Part shown: in pieces, positions 16,119 through 25,186 of the stretch | Position numbering within the stretch: position 1 is the first letter of the stretch | Layout: each line of letters begins with the position of its first letter | Assembly (NCBI GenBank): GCA_946610035.1 | Contig: CAMOCC010000013.1 | Span: 1-47,527, forward strand | Length of the DNA stretch: 47,527 bases | Direction: 5' to 3' | Origin: an uncultured Verrucomicrobiota bacterium | GTDB taxonomy: Bacteria > Verrucomicrobiota > Kiritimatiellia > RFP12 > UBA1067 | Translations under genes and position numbers: made by a program | Notes under the pieces: model-generated | Databases searched by the model: none | What the model was told of the DNA's origin: nothing | The model's input: the letters and a program-made list of their open reading frames with translations, nothing else

Positions 16119-18674
16119 TTGAAGCAGGACATCATCAAGCGATCCTTTTTTGCGATGGCAGGAGCCATCGCGTTTTCCGCTACGGCTGCCGATTACTTCG
16201 TCAGCCCCGACGGCAGCAATGCCAACGCCGGCACGTCCGCAGGCGCACCATTTGCGACGATCGACAAGGCCGTTTCGTCCGCCCACGCCAACGACATTAT
16301 CCACGTCGCGCCCGGCGACTATTCAACGACGGCGCAGTGGGGTCCGAACCTCACCGCGCGCCTTGTCGGCGAAGGCTCGTCGCGATCGGACGTCGTGATC
16401 CGCTCCTCGGGGACGTACCGCACGCTGCGGATGGCCGCCGGCTCGCGCGTGGAGAACGTGACGATCATAGGCGAAGGAACCGGCAAGGCGGACAAGGGCG
16501 GCGCAATCGAGATGTACGGCGGGGTGCTTACGAACTGCACGATCAGCGGCGGCTATGCAGTCAACGGATCAAACGGCCCTGAAGGCGGCAACCTGTATGT
16601 CGCAGGATCTTCGCTCGTCGTCGACTGCGCAATCAGCGGAGGCAAGGCGTCCAGGCGGGGCGGCAACGTGTTCCTTGACGGCGGTACCGTTCGAGGCTGC
16701 ACGATTTCCGACGGGGTGATCACGTCAAACAACGGACGCGGCTCCAACGTTCATGTAAACGGAAACGCTCTTTTGTCGGGATGCCGCCTTGCCGGCGGAA
16801 CGAACAGCGCTTCATATAACGGCGGAAGCCTCTGCATGTACAACACGTCCGCCGTCGTCGAGAATTGCCTCGTGACGTCGAGTGGTTGCGGCGGTGTGCT
16901 TCTCGAGAGGACGGCAAACGTCTACAACTGCACAATCGTCGCGAACGAAAAATACGGCGTCTGGGCATGGTCCGCGTCGCAGCACGTCTTCAACACAGTC
17001 GTCTACGGCAACAAGAATGGCTCGAACGTCGCCGAGTGGAACGGGGACATGCCAAGCGGTTCGTCATGCGATTTCAGAAACTGCGCATTGTCGTCCAACA
17101 ACGGACGCTTTGCCGCCGGTTCGTATCCTGGCCTGGCGCTTATATCCAGTAGCTATGCATTTGTCGACTACACGCACGGCGTATATTCTCCGTCGTCCAA
17201 TGGCTCGCTTGAGGACGCTGGCACGCCCGACCCTCGCGGCGATGCAGCATCGCCATCGGACATCGCGGGGAACGCTCGCGTATGCGGGAATATCGACATC
17301 GGATGCTACGAGCGCGGGAAGCCCGAATTTGCGGTGCATATCGACGGAACGGTATACGGCGGCAGCTACGCTCCTGCATCAGTTGCATTTTCGCACTACG
17401 CCGAGAATTCCGCGTCGCCGGAGAAGGTGCGCTTCACGTATAACTTCGGCGACGGATCTGCGACGAGCACTACGGGCGAAGGGACGATTTCTCATTCGTA
17501 TGCAACTCCGGGCGTCTATACTGTCCGCGTAACTGCGACCAACCCTTGCGAAGACGACGAGGAAGACGTGGAGGTCGTCTATGCAGACCTTGTACGCGTC
17601 GGTTCGCAGACGATTTACGTAAATCCGAATTCCGGCGGCGGTTCGTTCCCGTACAACACCCCGCAGTCCGGCTATTCATCCCTCAAGACTGCCGTCGAGG
17701 ATGCCGTAGACGGACAGCAGCTGCTTCTCGCCTCAGGCGTACACTACACCGCAGATCAAATCCCTGTTGCAAAGGCGCTGACAATTCGCGGTCTTGGTGC
17801 TACGCCTGAGGCGGTTATTATTCGCAACACGACAACGACGCCGGATTCATACTACTACCGCACAATGGAGGTGGACAACGCCGGCGCGCGGATAGAGAAC
17901 GTCACGCTTGAGAACGGATGCGTGAAGAACCAGTTCGGCGGCAACCTGCGACTCGTACAAGGTGTCGTGTCCAACTGCGTCATCAGAGGCGGACGCGCGG
18001 TCGCCAACAACGGAAATGCAGGTGGAGGCGGAGTGGAGCTTGCCGGCGCCGCGACGCTTACGCACTGCGTCGTATCGAACAACCTTGTCCAGGGGACGTC
18101 CAACGGCGGCGCGTATGCCGGCGGGGCGGTCGCGGTTCAGTACAATGCGAAGAACGGACGCATCTCGAATTGCCTGATTGTCCGCAACACGTACACGACA
18201 AGCGGAAGCGTCAAGGCCGGCGCGGCGGGAATACGGTTCTGCGGAAGCAACGACAACACCCAGATCGAGAACAACACCATTGCTGGAAACGTCGTCGAGG
18301 GATCGCTTTCGGATGATTCGGCGGGCGTCCACTGCACGACATGGTACGGACGGCTTCGCAACAACATCATCGTCGGCAACTACGAGACGGGCAAGCAGCG
18401 ATACACGTCGATTAAAATGGACTATGCGCACGGCACGTACATTACCAACCTAACGGACGACGAATCAACGCCTACGCAGGTTTTCAGAAACTTCAACGCT
18501 GACGATTTCGACATCAAAGCGGGGTCGCTCGCCTACAACACCGGCACATTGAGCGGACTCGTCTTGACTCCTTCCGTCGACATCGCGGGAAATCCACGCT
18601 GCATGTTCAACGCGATTGATGTCGGTTGCTACGAATCATCACGCCGCGCAGGCTCGGTGCTTGCATTTCGCTAA
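16119..18674 (+). CDS. exported right-handed beta-helix repeat protein with PKD domain (TTG start)
   Basis: In-frame TTG at 16119 with AAGGAG at 16106-16111 gives LKQDIIKRSFFAMAGAIAFSATAADYFV, aligning with MKQLFSKRSLAAIAAS.. of 20612; repeated NCxIxGG coils; PKD (FTYNFGDG...YATPGVYTVRVTA). Confidence 0.8.
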   Translation: MKQDIIKRSFFAMAGAIAFSATAADYFVSPDGSNANAGTSAGAPFATIDKAVSSAHANDIIHVAPGDYSTTAQWGPNLTARLVGEGSSRSDVVIRSSGTYRTLRMAAGSRVENVTIIGEGTGKADKGGAIEMYGGVLTNCTISGGYAVNGSNGPEGGNLYVAGSSLVVDCAISGGKASRRGGNVFLDGGTVRGCTISDGVITSNNGRGSNVHVNGNALLSGCRLAGGTNSASYNGGSLCMYNTSAVVENCLVTSSGCGGVLLERTANVYNCTIVANEKYGVWAWSASQHVFNTVVYGNKNGSNVAEWNGDMPSGSSCDFRNCALSSNNGRFAAGSYPGLALISSSYAFVDYTHGVYSPSSNGSLEDAGTPDPRGDAASPSDIAGNARVCGNIDIGCYERGKPEFAVHIDGTVYGGSYAPASVAFSHYAENSASPEKVRFTYNFGDGSATSTTGEGTISHSYATPGVYTVRVTATNPCEDDEEDVEVVYADLVRVGSQTIYVNPNSGGGSFPYNTPQSGYSSLKTAVEDAVDGQQLLLASGVHYTADQIPVAKALTIRGLGATPEAVIIRNTTTTPDSYYYRTMEVDNAGARIENVTLENGCVKNQFGGNLRLVQGVVSNCVIRGGRAVANNGNAGGGGVELAGAATLTHCVVSNNLVQGTSNGGAYAGGAVAVQYNAKNGRISNCLIVRNTYTTSGSVKAGAAGIRFCGSNDNTQIENNTIAGNVVEGSLSDDSAGVHCTTWYGRLRNNIIVGNYETGKQRYTSIKMDYAHGTYITNLTDDESTPTQVFRNFNADDFDIKAGSLAYNTGTLSGLVLTPSVDIAGNPRCMFNAIDVGCYESSRRAGSVLAFR

Positions 18675-18691
18675 CTCCAAAACACATCCCA

Positions 18692-20473
18692 ATGAAAAGC
18701 AAAATAGCAGTCGCAGTTGCCGTCGCAGTCTCATTGCCGTCCTTCGCCGGCGAACTATCCCTTGCAAGCAACCGCGTTGAGGCAGTATGGAGCGGAAGGC
18801 TCACGTACGAATCCGACACGTCGCTCGTCCTAAAGAGCTCCAGTGCTGAATATTCGTCGGGCTTCCGGCTTCTGCCTCCCCCGGGGAAGACGTCCTTCGA
18901 CCTTTCTGCGGGAAGGTACATCGCAGTCGACATGGAGGGACTTGCAAACCACCAGCAGCGCATTTGTCTGCAGATCAAGGACGCAGGAGGGGAGGCATAC
19001 GTCGGCGCCGCGCTGAACGAAGGCGAGAAGGTGACGGTCAAGCTTCCGCTTCCGCACGACTTCATCTATTCGTCGCCATCGGGCGCGAAAGGCGTCCGTA
19101 CGATGGACACGCACCACATAACGAACATAGCGTTTATGGTGGTCTGGCCGTACGAGGGACAGTTCAACGGACTCATCCACTGCCGCATATCCAACATAAG
19201 GCTTTCGGGCACGCCTGACTACAAGCGTCACGTAGCGGAATCTGCATATCTTCCGTTTGTCGACCAATACGGACAGTTCAGGCATTCCTCGTGGAAGGGC
19301 AAGGTGATGACGGACGACGATCTCCGGGCGGAACTTACGCGCGAGGACGCGCAGCTCCAGAGTGCGCCTTCGTCGTGGGACCAGTACGGCGGCTGGGCGA
19401 ACGGTCCGCAGTTGACGGCGACAGGGCATTTCCGGACGCAGAAGGTCAACGGCAAGTGGTGGCTTGTTACGCCGTCTGGACATCTATTCTATTCGCTTGG
19501 CATCAATGTCATCAAAACCGACAGCGATGCGCCAAATGGCACGTTGCATCCAGACTGGTATGAAAGCGCCGCGAAGTCCGCGATGTCCTTTCCGACGTGG
19601 AACCTGCAGAAGAAGTTCAACAAGACCAATTTCAAGTCCGACTACTATCAGTTCGTCCTTCGCCGCCTGAATTCGTGGGGAATCAACACAATCGGCAACT
19701 GGTCCGACGGCGCGCTGACGAACCTTGGGCAAAAGCCATACGTAATGACGATTGTCTCGAAGCCGTCGGGGCTTCCATATTTGTCGGGTGGATTCTACAA
19801 CACGCTCGACAGCACCTTCGCGCAGAAGATGAAAAATGCGGTGGCGGCCGCTGTCGCAGTTAGCGGGTCGTCTGCCTCGATTGCCGTGAACGATCCGATG
19901 TGCATTGGATTTTTCATCGACAACGAATTGACATTCCCGAACGACAGCGCGTACTACGAGCCTTACTTCAAGGCGTGCAAGGAGGCGATTGCCGCGGTCG
20001 CGCCGAACAAGCTGTATCTCGGTTGCCGCTTCAAGGGGCTTCGCAACGGCGATGCGCTTTGGAACGCGGCGGCTGCCTGGTGCGACGTCGTTTCCGCGAA
20101 TTCGTACGTGAGCAGCGTCGCGGTCCATGCGCAGGGTTCATACGCCGCGCCTAACATTGACCGCCCGATAATGCACACGGAGTTCCACTACGGGACGCTT
20201 CAGCGCGGAATGTTCTCGGGCGGGCTTTGTCCCGTCAGCGACCAATGCGAGCGCGGACGCAGCTATCGTCGTGTCGTCGAGGGTGCGCTCAGGCATCCGC
20301 TGTTCGTCGGCTCGCATTGGTTCCAGTACCGCGACCAGCCGATCGTCGGACGCGGCGACGGCGAGAATTACCAGATTGGTTTCATCGACGTCTGCGACCG
20401 GGCGTATCCCCAGCTCACGTCTGCTGTCCGCAGTATCGCCGAGACGATGTACAATACGCGGTTCTCGAACTGA
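18692..20473 (+). CDS. exported GH50/agarase-like glycoside hydrolase
   Basis: MKSKIAVAVAVAVSLPSFAG signal; VNGKWWLVTPSGHLFYSLGIN, GFFIDNE, TEFHYG. Confidence 0.8.
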   Translation: MKSKIAVAVAVAVSLPSFAGELSLASNRVEAVWSGRLTYESDTSLVLKSSSAEYSSGFRLLPPPGKTSFDLSAGRYIAVDMEGLANHQQRICLQIKDAGGEAYVGAALNEGEKVTVKLPLPHDFIYSSPSGAKGVRTMDTHHITNIAFMVVWPYEGQFNGLIHCRISNIRLSGTPDYKRHVAESAYLPFVDQYGQFRHSSWKGKVMTDDDLRAELTREDAQLQSAPSSWDQYGGWANGPQLTATGHFRTQKVNGKWWLVTPSGHLFYSLGINVIKTDSDAPNGTLHPDWYESAAKSAMSFPTWNLQKKFNKTNFKSDYYQFVLRRLNSWGINTIGNWSDGALTNLGQKPYVMTIVSKPSGLPYLSGGFYNTLDSTFAQKMKNAVAAAVAVSGSSASIAVNDPMCIGFFIDNELTFPNDSAYYEPYFKACKEAIAAVAPNKLYLGCRFKGLRNGDALWNAAAAWCDVVSANSYVSSVAVHAQGSYAAPNIDRPIMHTEFHYGTLQRGMFSGGLCPVSDQCERGRSYRRVVEGALRHPLFVGSHWFQYRDQPIVGRGDGENYQIGFIDVCDRAYPQLTSAVRSIAETMYNTRFSN

Positions 20474-20495
20474 GGTGGACTCATGTCTTAGAATC

Positions 20496-20555
20496 TTCGG
20501 TTTTGGTTAACTCATTGCTTCGGTTTAGGTAAGTTATTGCCTCCTAGGCTATGAT
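20496..20555 (+). promoter_or_regulatory. candidate activator-dependent promoter: direct repeats TTCGGTTTTGG / TTCGGTTTAGG (20496-20506, 20519-20529) plus TATGAT (20550-20555)
   Basis: Same 23-bp repeat spacing and same distance to -10 as 15998-16057. Confidence 0.65.
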
Positions 20556-20611
20556 AAAATTTAAAATGTCAGCAGGGGACATTTCGTTCCCGCATAACAA
20601 GGAGGACAAAA

Positions 20612-23290
20612 ATGAAGCAGTTATTCAGCAAGCGATCACTCGCCGCCATCGCGGCATCCGTCGCGCTATGCGCAACAGCAACTGACTATTACGTCAATGC
20701 GACAACTGGTAATGACGACTTGAGCGAACATGACGGCCAGTCCTGGGAAGCCGCCTTTGCTACAATTGACTGCGCAGTAACTAACACAACCGAATCTACT
20801 GATATAATCCATGTCGCTGCTGGCACTTATCCTACAACAACCCAATGGGGACCCAATCTTAAGGCGAAGCTAATTGGCGAGGGTGCAACTCGCGACGACG
20901 TTATAATCCAATCTGCGGGAACATATCGCACGCTCCGCATGGCAGCGGGCTCGTGGCTCGAGAACGTCACGGTCGTAGGCGAAGGCACATATCAGGCCAA
21001 CAAGGGCGGCGCGATCGAGATGTCGGGCGGCACTGTCACGAACTGCGTCGTCCGCGACGGCACTGCAAAGAACGACTCTGGCAACACCGAGGGCGGAAAT
21101 CTCTATGTCAGCGGCTCGTCGCTCGTCGTGGACTGCGTCATTTCCGGCGGCCACGCCACTAAGCGCGGCGGAAACGTCTATCTCGACGCCGGCATGGTCC
21201 GCGACTGCACGATCACCGGCGGAATAAGCGACAACGTCGGCGGCAACGTCTACCAGTACCAGGGCACTCTCGCCAACTGTACGATTTCCGGAGGTACTTC
21301 TGTCAATGACGGCGGAAATGTTCGCATGAACGGCGGCGGTGTGATGCAGGATTGCGTAATATCAAGCGGAACAAACACGGCAACTTCAGGCGATAAGAAG
21401 GGTGCCAATGTTTATATTGATTCCACGGCTAAAATGTCACGCTGTCGTTTGACTGGAGGCGTTCATGAGTCATATAATGGCGGTAGCCTTTGCGTTTATA
21501 GTTCGACAGCAGTTGTTGAGGACTGCCTCGTAGAAGATAGCAATTGCGGTGGCGTTCTATTGGGTAGCGCTTCATATCTTTACAATTGCTCAATTGTGAA
21601 TAACCGTGAGTATGGTTGCTGGTCGTGGAATAAGGCACAACATCTCTTCAATGTGATCGTTTTTGGTAATGACAGTGAATGGAATGGTGAGCTCCCTATA
21701 AACCAGTCGGCTGAGATAGTGAGTTGTGCTTCGTCGGGTTCGTCGCGTCTCGTTACTGATGGCGATTTTAATGTTGTTTCTATTGGCACCACTGATTTTG
21801 CTGACTATGCAAATGGTGACTATACTCCTGCAAGCGAAGCGCTTATTGACGCCGGTACGTCTGATCCTCGTGGCGCAAGCGCGTCGACGACAGACCTTGC
21901 TGGAAATCCGCGTCTTAGCGGCACCGTTGACATTGGCTGCTACGAGTACCAGAAGACCGAGCTCGTAGTTCGCATTGACAGTGCAACGCCGTCGCCTGTG
22001 TACGCGCCTTCCGTTGTGACGTTCCAGCACACCGCAGAGAATTCTGAAACTCAGGTGACGTTCACCTATGACTTCGGCGACAATTCGGAAGAGGAGACAA
22101 CGGTTGAATCGTCCATAACCCACACCTATCAGAATCCTGGTGTCTATACCGTTACGATTACCGCGTCGAATGGACAGGATGAACCGGCCACGATGGTTTA
22201 TAACAATCATGTCCAGATTGCATCAACCACAATCTATGTTACGCCAGGCAATGGTTCTGGTACATTCCCCTACAACACACCTGAATCGGGTTTCGGCAAC
22301 TTCAAGTCTGCGGTTCAGTATGCGGCGGATGGCTACACTCTTCTCCTCGGTGAGGGCGTCCACGAAACTGTTGACCAGGTTTCGTTCAATAAGGCTCTGA
22401 CGATTCGCGGTCTTGGCGCAACTCCTGAAGCGGCGATTGTCCGTAACACCACGGAAACACCGAACATCTACTATCATCGCACGATGGAAGTTAATAACGC
22501 TAATGCGTGGGTTGAAAACATCACGATCGAGAACGGCTGCGTGAAGAACCAGTTCGGCGGCAACCTCCGACTCGTCACCGGCGTGGTGTCCAACTGCGTC
22601 ATCCGTGGCGGCCTGGCGGTGGCCGACAACGGAAACGCCGGCGGGGCTGGCGTTGAGCTTGCAGGCGCGGGGATCCTCACGCACTGCGTGATATCGAACA
22701 ACACGGTCCGGGGCTCGTCCAACAGCGGCAGCTACGCGGGCGGCGCGATAACCGTTCAGTACAACGCGAAGAACGGACGCGTATCCAACTGCCTTGTCGC
22801 GTACAACACCTACGAGACCTCGGGCGACGCTAAGGCCGGCGCGGCGGGAATCAGGTTCTGCGGCAGCAACGACAACACGGCGATAGAGAACTGCACGATT
22901 GTCGCTAATACTGTAGAAGGATCTCTTGCAGACGATTCGGCAGGCATCTACTGCACGACCTGGTACGGACGCCTCCGCAACAACATCATCGTCGGCAACT
23001 ATGAGACCGGCAAGAATAAGTATACTTCTATCAAGATGGATACTGGTCATGGAACGTATGTGAACTGCATTGATGATCCGCTCGCGTACTCAGTGTTCAA
23101 GAACTACGCCAATGGCGATTTCCGCCTGTCGCCGAATGGCGCTGCGTACAACAGGGGCACGACTGAAGGACTTGCGCTTCTTCCTGCGGTGGACCTTGGC
23201 GGCGGCGATCGCGTCAAGTTCTCAGACAAGATCGACATTGGCTGCTACGAGAGCCAGAACAGGCCGGGTTTCGTCATGGTGATGCGCTGA
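20612..23290 (+). CDS. exported right-handed beta-helix repeat protein with PKD domain
   Basis: SD AAGGAGG; NCxISGG coils; PKD FTYDFGDNSEEETT...YQNPGVYTVTITA; paralog of 16119..18674. Confidence 0.85.
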   Translation: MKQLFSKRSLAAIAASVALCATATDYYVNATTGNDDLSEHDGQSWEAAFATIDCAVTNTTESTDIIHVAAGTYPTTTQWGPNLKAKLIGEGATRDDVIIQSAGTYRTLRMAAGSWLENVTVVGEGTYQANKGGAIEMSGGTVTNCVVRDGTAKNDSGNTEGGNLYVSGSSLVVDCVISGGHATKRGGNVYLDAGMVRDCTITGGISDNVGGNVYQYQGTLANCTISGGTSVNDGGNVRMNGGGVMQDCVISSGTNTATSGDKKGANVYIDSTAKMSRCRLTGGVHESYNGGSLCVYSSTAVVEDCLVEDSNCGGVLLGSASYLYNCSIVNNREYGCWSWNKAQHLFNVIVFGNDSEWNGELPINQSAEIVSCASSGSSRLVTDGDFNVVSIGTTDFADYANGDYTPASEALIDAGTSDPRGASASTTDLAGNPRLSGTVDIGCYEYQKTELVVRIDSATPSPVYAPSVVTFQHTAENSETQVTFTYDFGDNSEEETTVESSITHTYQNPGVYTVTITASNGQDEPATMVYNNHVQIASTTIYVTPGNGSGTFPYNTPESGFGNFKSAVQYAADGYTLLLGEGVHETVDQVSFNKALTIRGLGATPEAAIVRNTTETPNIYYHRTMEVNNANAWVENITIENGCVKNQFGGNLRLVTGVVSNCVIRGGLAVADNGNAGGAGVELAGAGILTHCVISNNTVRGSSNSGSYAGGAITVQYNAKNGRVSNCLVAYNTYETSGDAKAGAAGIRFCGSNDNTAIENCTIVANTVEGSLADDSAGIYCTTWYGRLRNNIIVGNYETGKNKYTSIKMDTGHGTYVNCIDDPLAYSVFKNYANGDFRLSPNGAAYNRGTTEGLALLPAVDLGGGDRVKFSDKIDIGCYESQNRPGFVMVMR

Positions 23291-23314
23291 TAGCCCGAAG
23301 GAAAGGACTATTCA

Positions 23315-25165
23315 ATGCGTAAAATCTTCTTGATCGCGAGTCTGGCGCTGCTCGGCGGCGCGGGCGCATACGCGGTGACCCTCAGCGATTTCCATCCCGT
23401 CTACAAAGCGCAGATGGAGCGCGAAGGCGACAACGTCGTCCGCGTCAAGTTCCCGAGCGCCGAATGGGGCACCGGCATCAAGTGGGAGTCGAAGAAGGGC
23501 GCGGACTTCTCCAGCGCCAAGTGGCTCTCCGTCGATGTCGAGAACCTCTCGTCCAAGCGCCAGTCGCGCCTGACGATGCACGTCTCCGCAGGCGCGGCGG
23601 ACGGCGATTCGGGCGACCACGCCGTCGCGATCGAGAAGAAGAACAGGTCCGTCAACACTGGTGTCGGACTCAACCCTCACGAAAAGCGGACGATGCGCCT
23701 CCTCCTTACGCATCCCGCCATATACGGCGCGCCCGAAAACGGGCGCGGTCCGTATGTCATCGACACGTCCCACGTGACCTCCATCCACTTCCAGATGCAG
23801 TGGCCATACGAGGACGAAGTCGACGATCTCGCCGATCTGCGCATCTCGAACCTCCGCCTTGAAGGCGAAGTCGACGCTGCTCGGCACGTCGACCCCGACA
23901 AGTATTTCCCGTTCATCGACAAGTACGGACAGTTCGCCCACGCCGACTGGCGCTTCAAGGTGAAGGACGACGCGACGCTCAAGAAGGACCTTGCGGCCGA
24001 GCTTCAGCGCCTCAAGCCCGCGCCCGAAACATGGGATTCCTTCGGCGGCTGGAAGGACGGTCCGACGCTCAAGGCGACAGGCAGCTTCCGCACCGAGAAG
24101 GTCAACGGAAAGTGGTGGCTGGTGACTCCCGAAGGACACCTCTTCTTTTCCGTCGGACTCGACGTCACACGCACGATGACTGACATCACCGACGGCTCCA
24201 AGCACCCCGACTGGTACGAGACAAAGGTGCCGGCCGACGGCAAGATGCCTTTTACTCTCTGGAACCTAGAAAAGAAGTTCGGCAAGAAGGACTATGCCGA
24301 CGAATACTACGACTTCGTCTTGAAGCGCTTCGACTCGTGGGGACTCAACTCTATCGGCAACTGGAGCGCGCCCGAACTCTACCTCAAGTCCAGGAAACCA
24401 TACGCTCTCTCCGTCCTTGAGCGCGCAAAGGGCGTCAAGCGCATGACGAAGTTCCACCTTTACGACTTCTCCGACCCCAACTTCGAGCGCAACATGCGCG
24501 CCGCAATCCGCGAAAGATTTGCAAAGGAACCCGCGCTCGCGCACGCCGCAAAGGACCCGATGTGCATCGGCTTCTTCATCGACAACGAACTTCAGTTCCA
24601 CCGCTGGATCCCCGACGTCGGAGAAGGGCGCGCTGCGGCGTCCGTCGATCTCTACTTCCGCATCTGCCGCGAGGAGCTTAACCGCCTCGCGCCCGGCAAG
24701 CTCTACCTCGGCAGCCGCTTCGTCGGATTCCGCCAGCCCGGCATCCTCTGGCGCACTGCGGCGAAGTACTGTGACGTCATAACCGTCAACGCCTACGGCA
24801 ACTCGGTCTACAACATCTCCAAGAAGATCTTCCCGAAGGGCGTCGAAAAGCCGATCATGATCGGCGAGTTCCACTACGGCTGCTACGACCGCGGCATGTT
24901 CAAGCCAGGCCTTGCGCCGGTCTGCGACCAGCTGGAGCGCGCCCGCAGCTTCACGCGCTTCGTCGAGGGCTGCCTCCAGCATCCGCTCTTCGTCGGCTGC
25001 CACTGGTTCCAGTACCGCGACCAGCCTCTGCTCGGACGCGGCGACGGCGAGGCGTATCAGATCGGGTTCGTCGACGTCTGCGACAGGCCCTATCCGGAGC
25101 TGTGCCGCGCCGCGCGCAAGCTCGGCGGCGAGATCTACGAGAAGCGTTCCAAGGGCGTTTGGTAA
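23315..25165 (+). CDS. exported GH50/agarase-like glycoside hydrolase
   Basis: VNGKWWLVTPEGHLFFSVGLD, GFFIDNE, IGEFHYG; paralog of 18692..20473 and of the N-half of 7495..10926. Confidence 0.8.
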   Translation: MRKIFLIASLALLGGAGAYAVTLSDFHPVYKAQMEREGDNVVRVKFPSAEWGTGIKWESKKGADFSSAKWLSVDVENLSSKRQSRLTMHVSAGAADGDSGDHAVAIEKKNRSVNTGVGLNPHEKRTMRLLLTHPAIYGAPENGRGPYVIDTSHVTSIHFQMQWPYEDEVDDLADLRISNLRLEGEVDAARHVDPDKYFPFIDKYGQFAHADWRFKVKDDATLKKDLAAELQRLKPAPETWDSFGGWKDGPTLKATGSFRTEKVNGKWWLVTPEGHLFFSVGLDVTRTMTDITDGSKHPDWYETKVPADGKMPFTLWNLEKKFGKKDYADEYYDFVLKRFDSWGLNSIGNWSAPELYLKSRKPYALSVLERAKGVKRMTKFHLYDFSDPNFERNMRAAIRERFAKEPALAHAAKDPMCIGFFIDNELQFHRWIPDVGEGRAAASVDLYFRICREELNRLAPGKLYLGSRFVGFRQPGILWRTAAKYCDVITVNAYGNSVYNISKKIFPKGVEKPIMIGEFHYGCYDRGMFKPGLAPVCDQLERARSFTRFVEGCLQHPLFVGCHWFQYRDQPLLGRGDGEAYQIGFVDVCDRPYPELCRAARKLGGEIYEKRSKGVW

Positions 25166-25186
25166 GTATTCCAGGAGTATAGTAAT

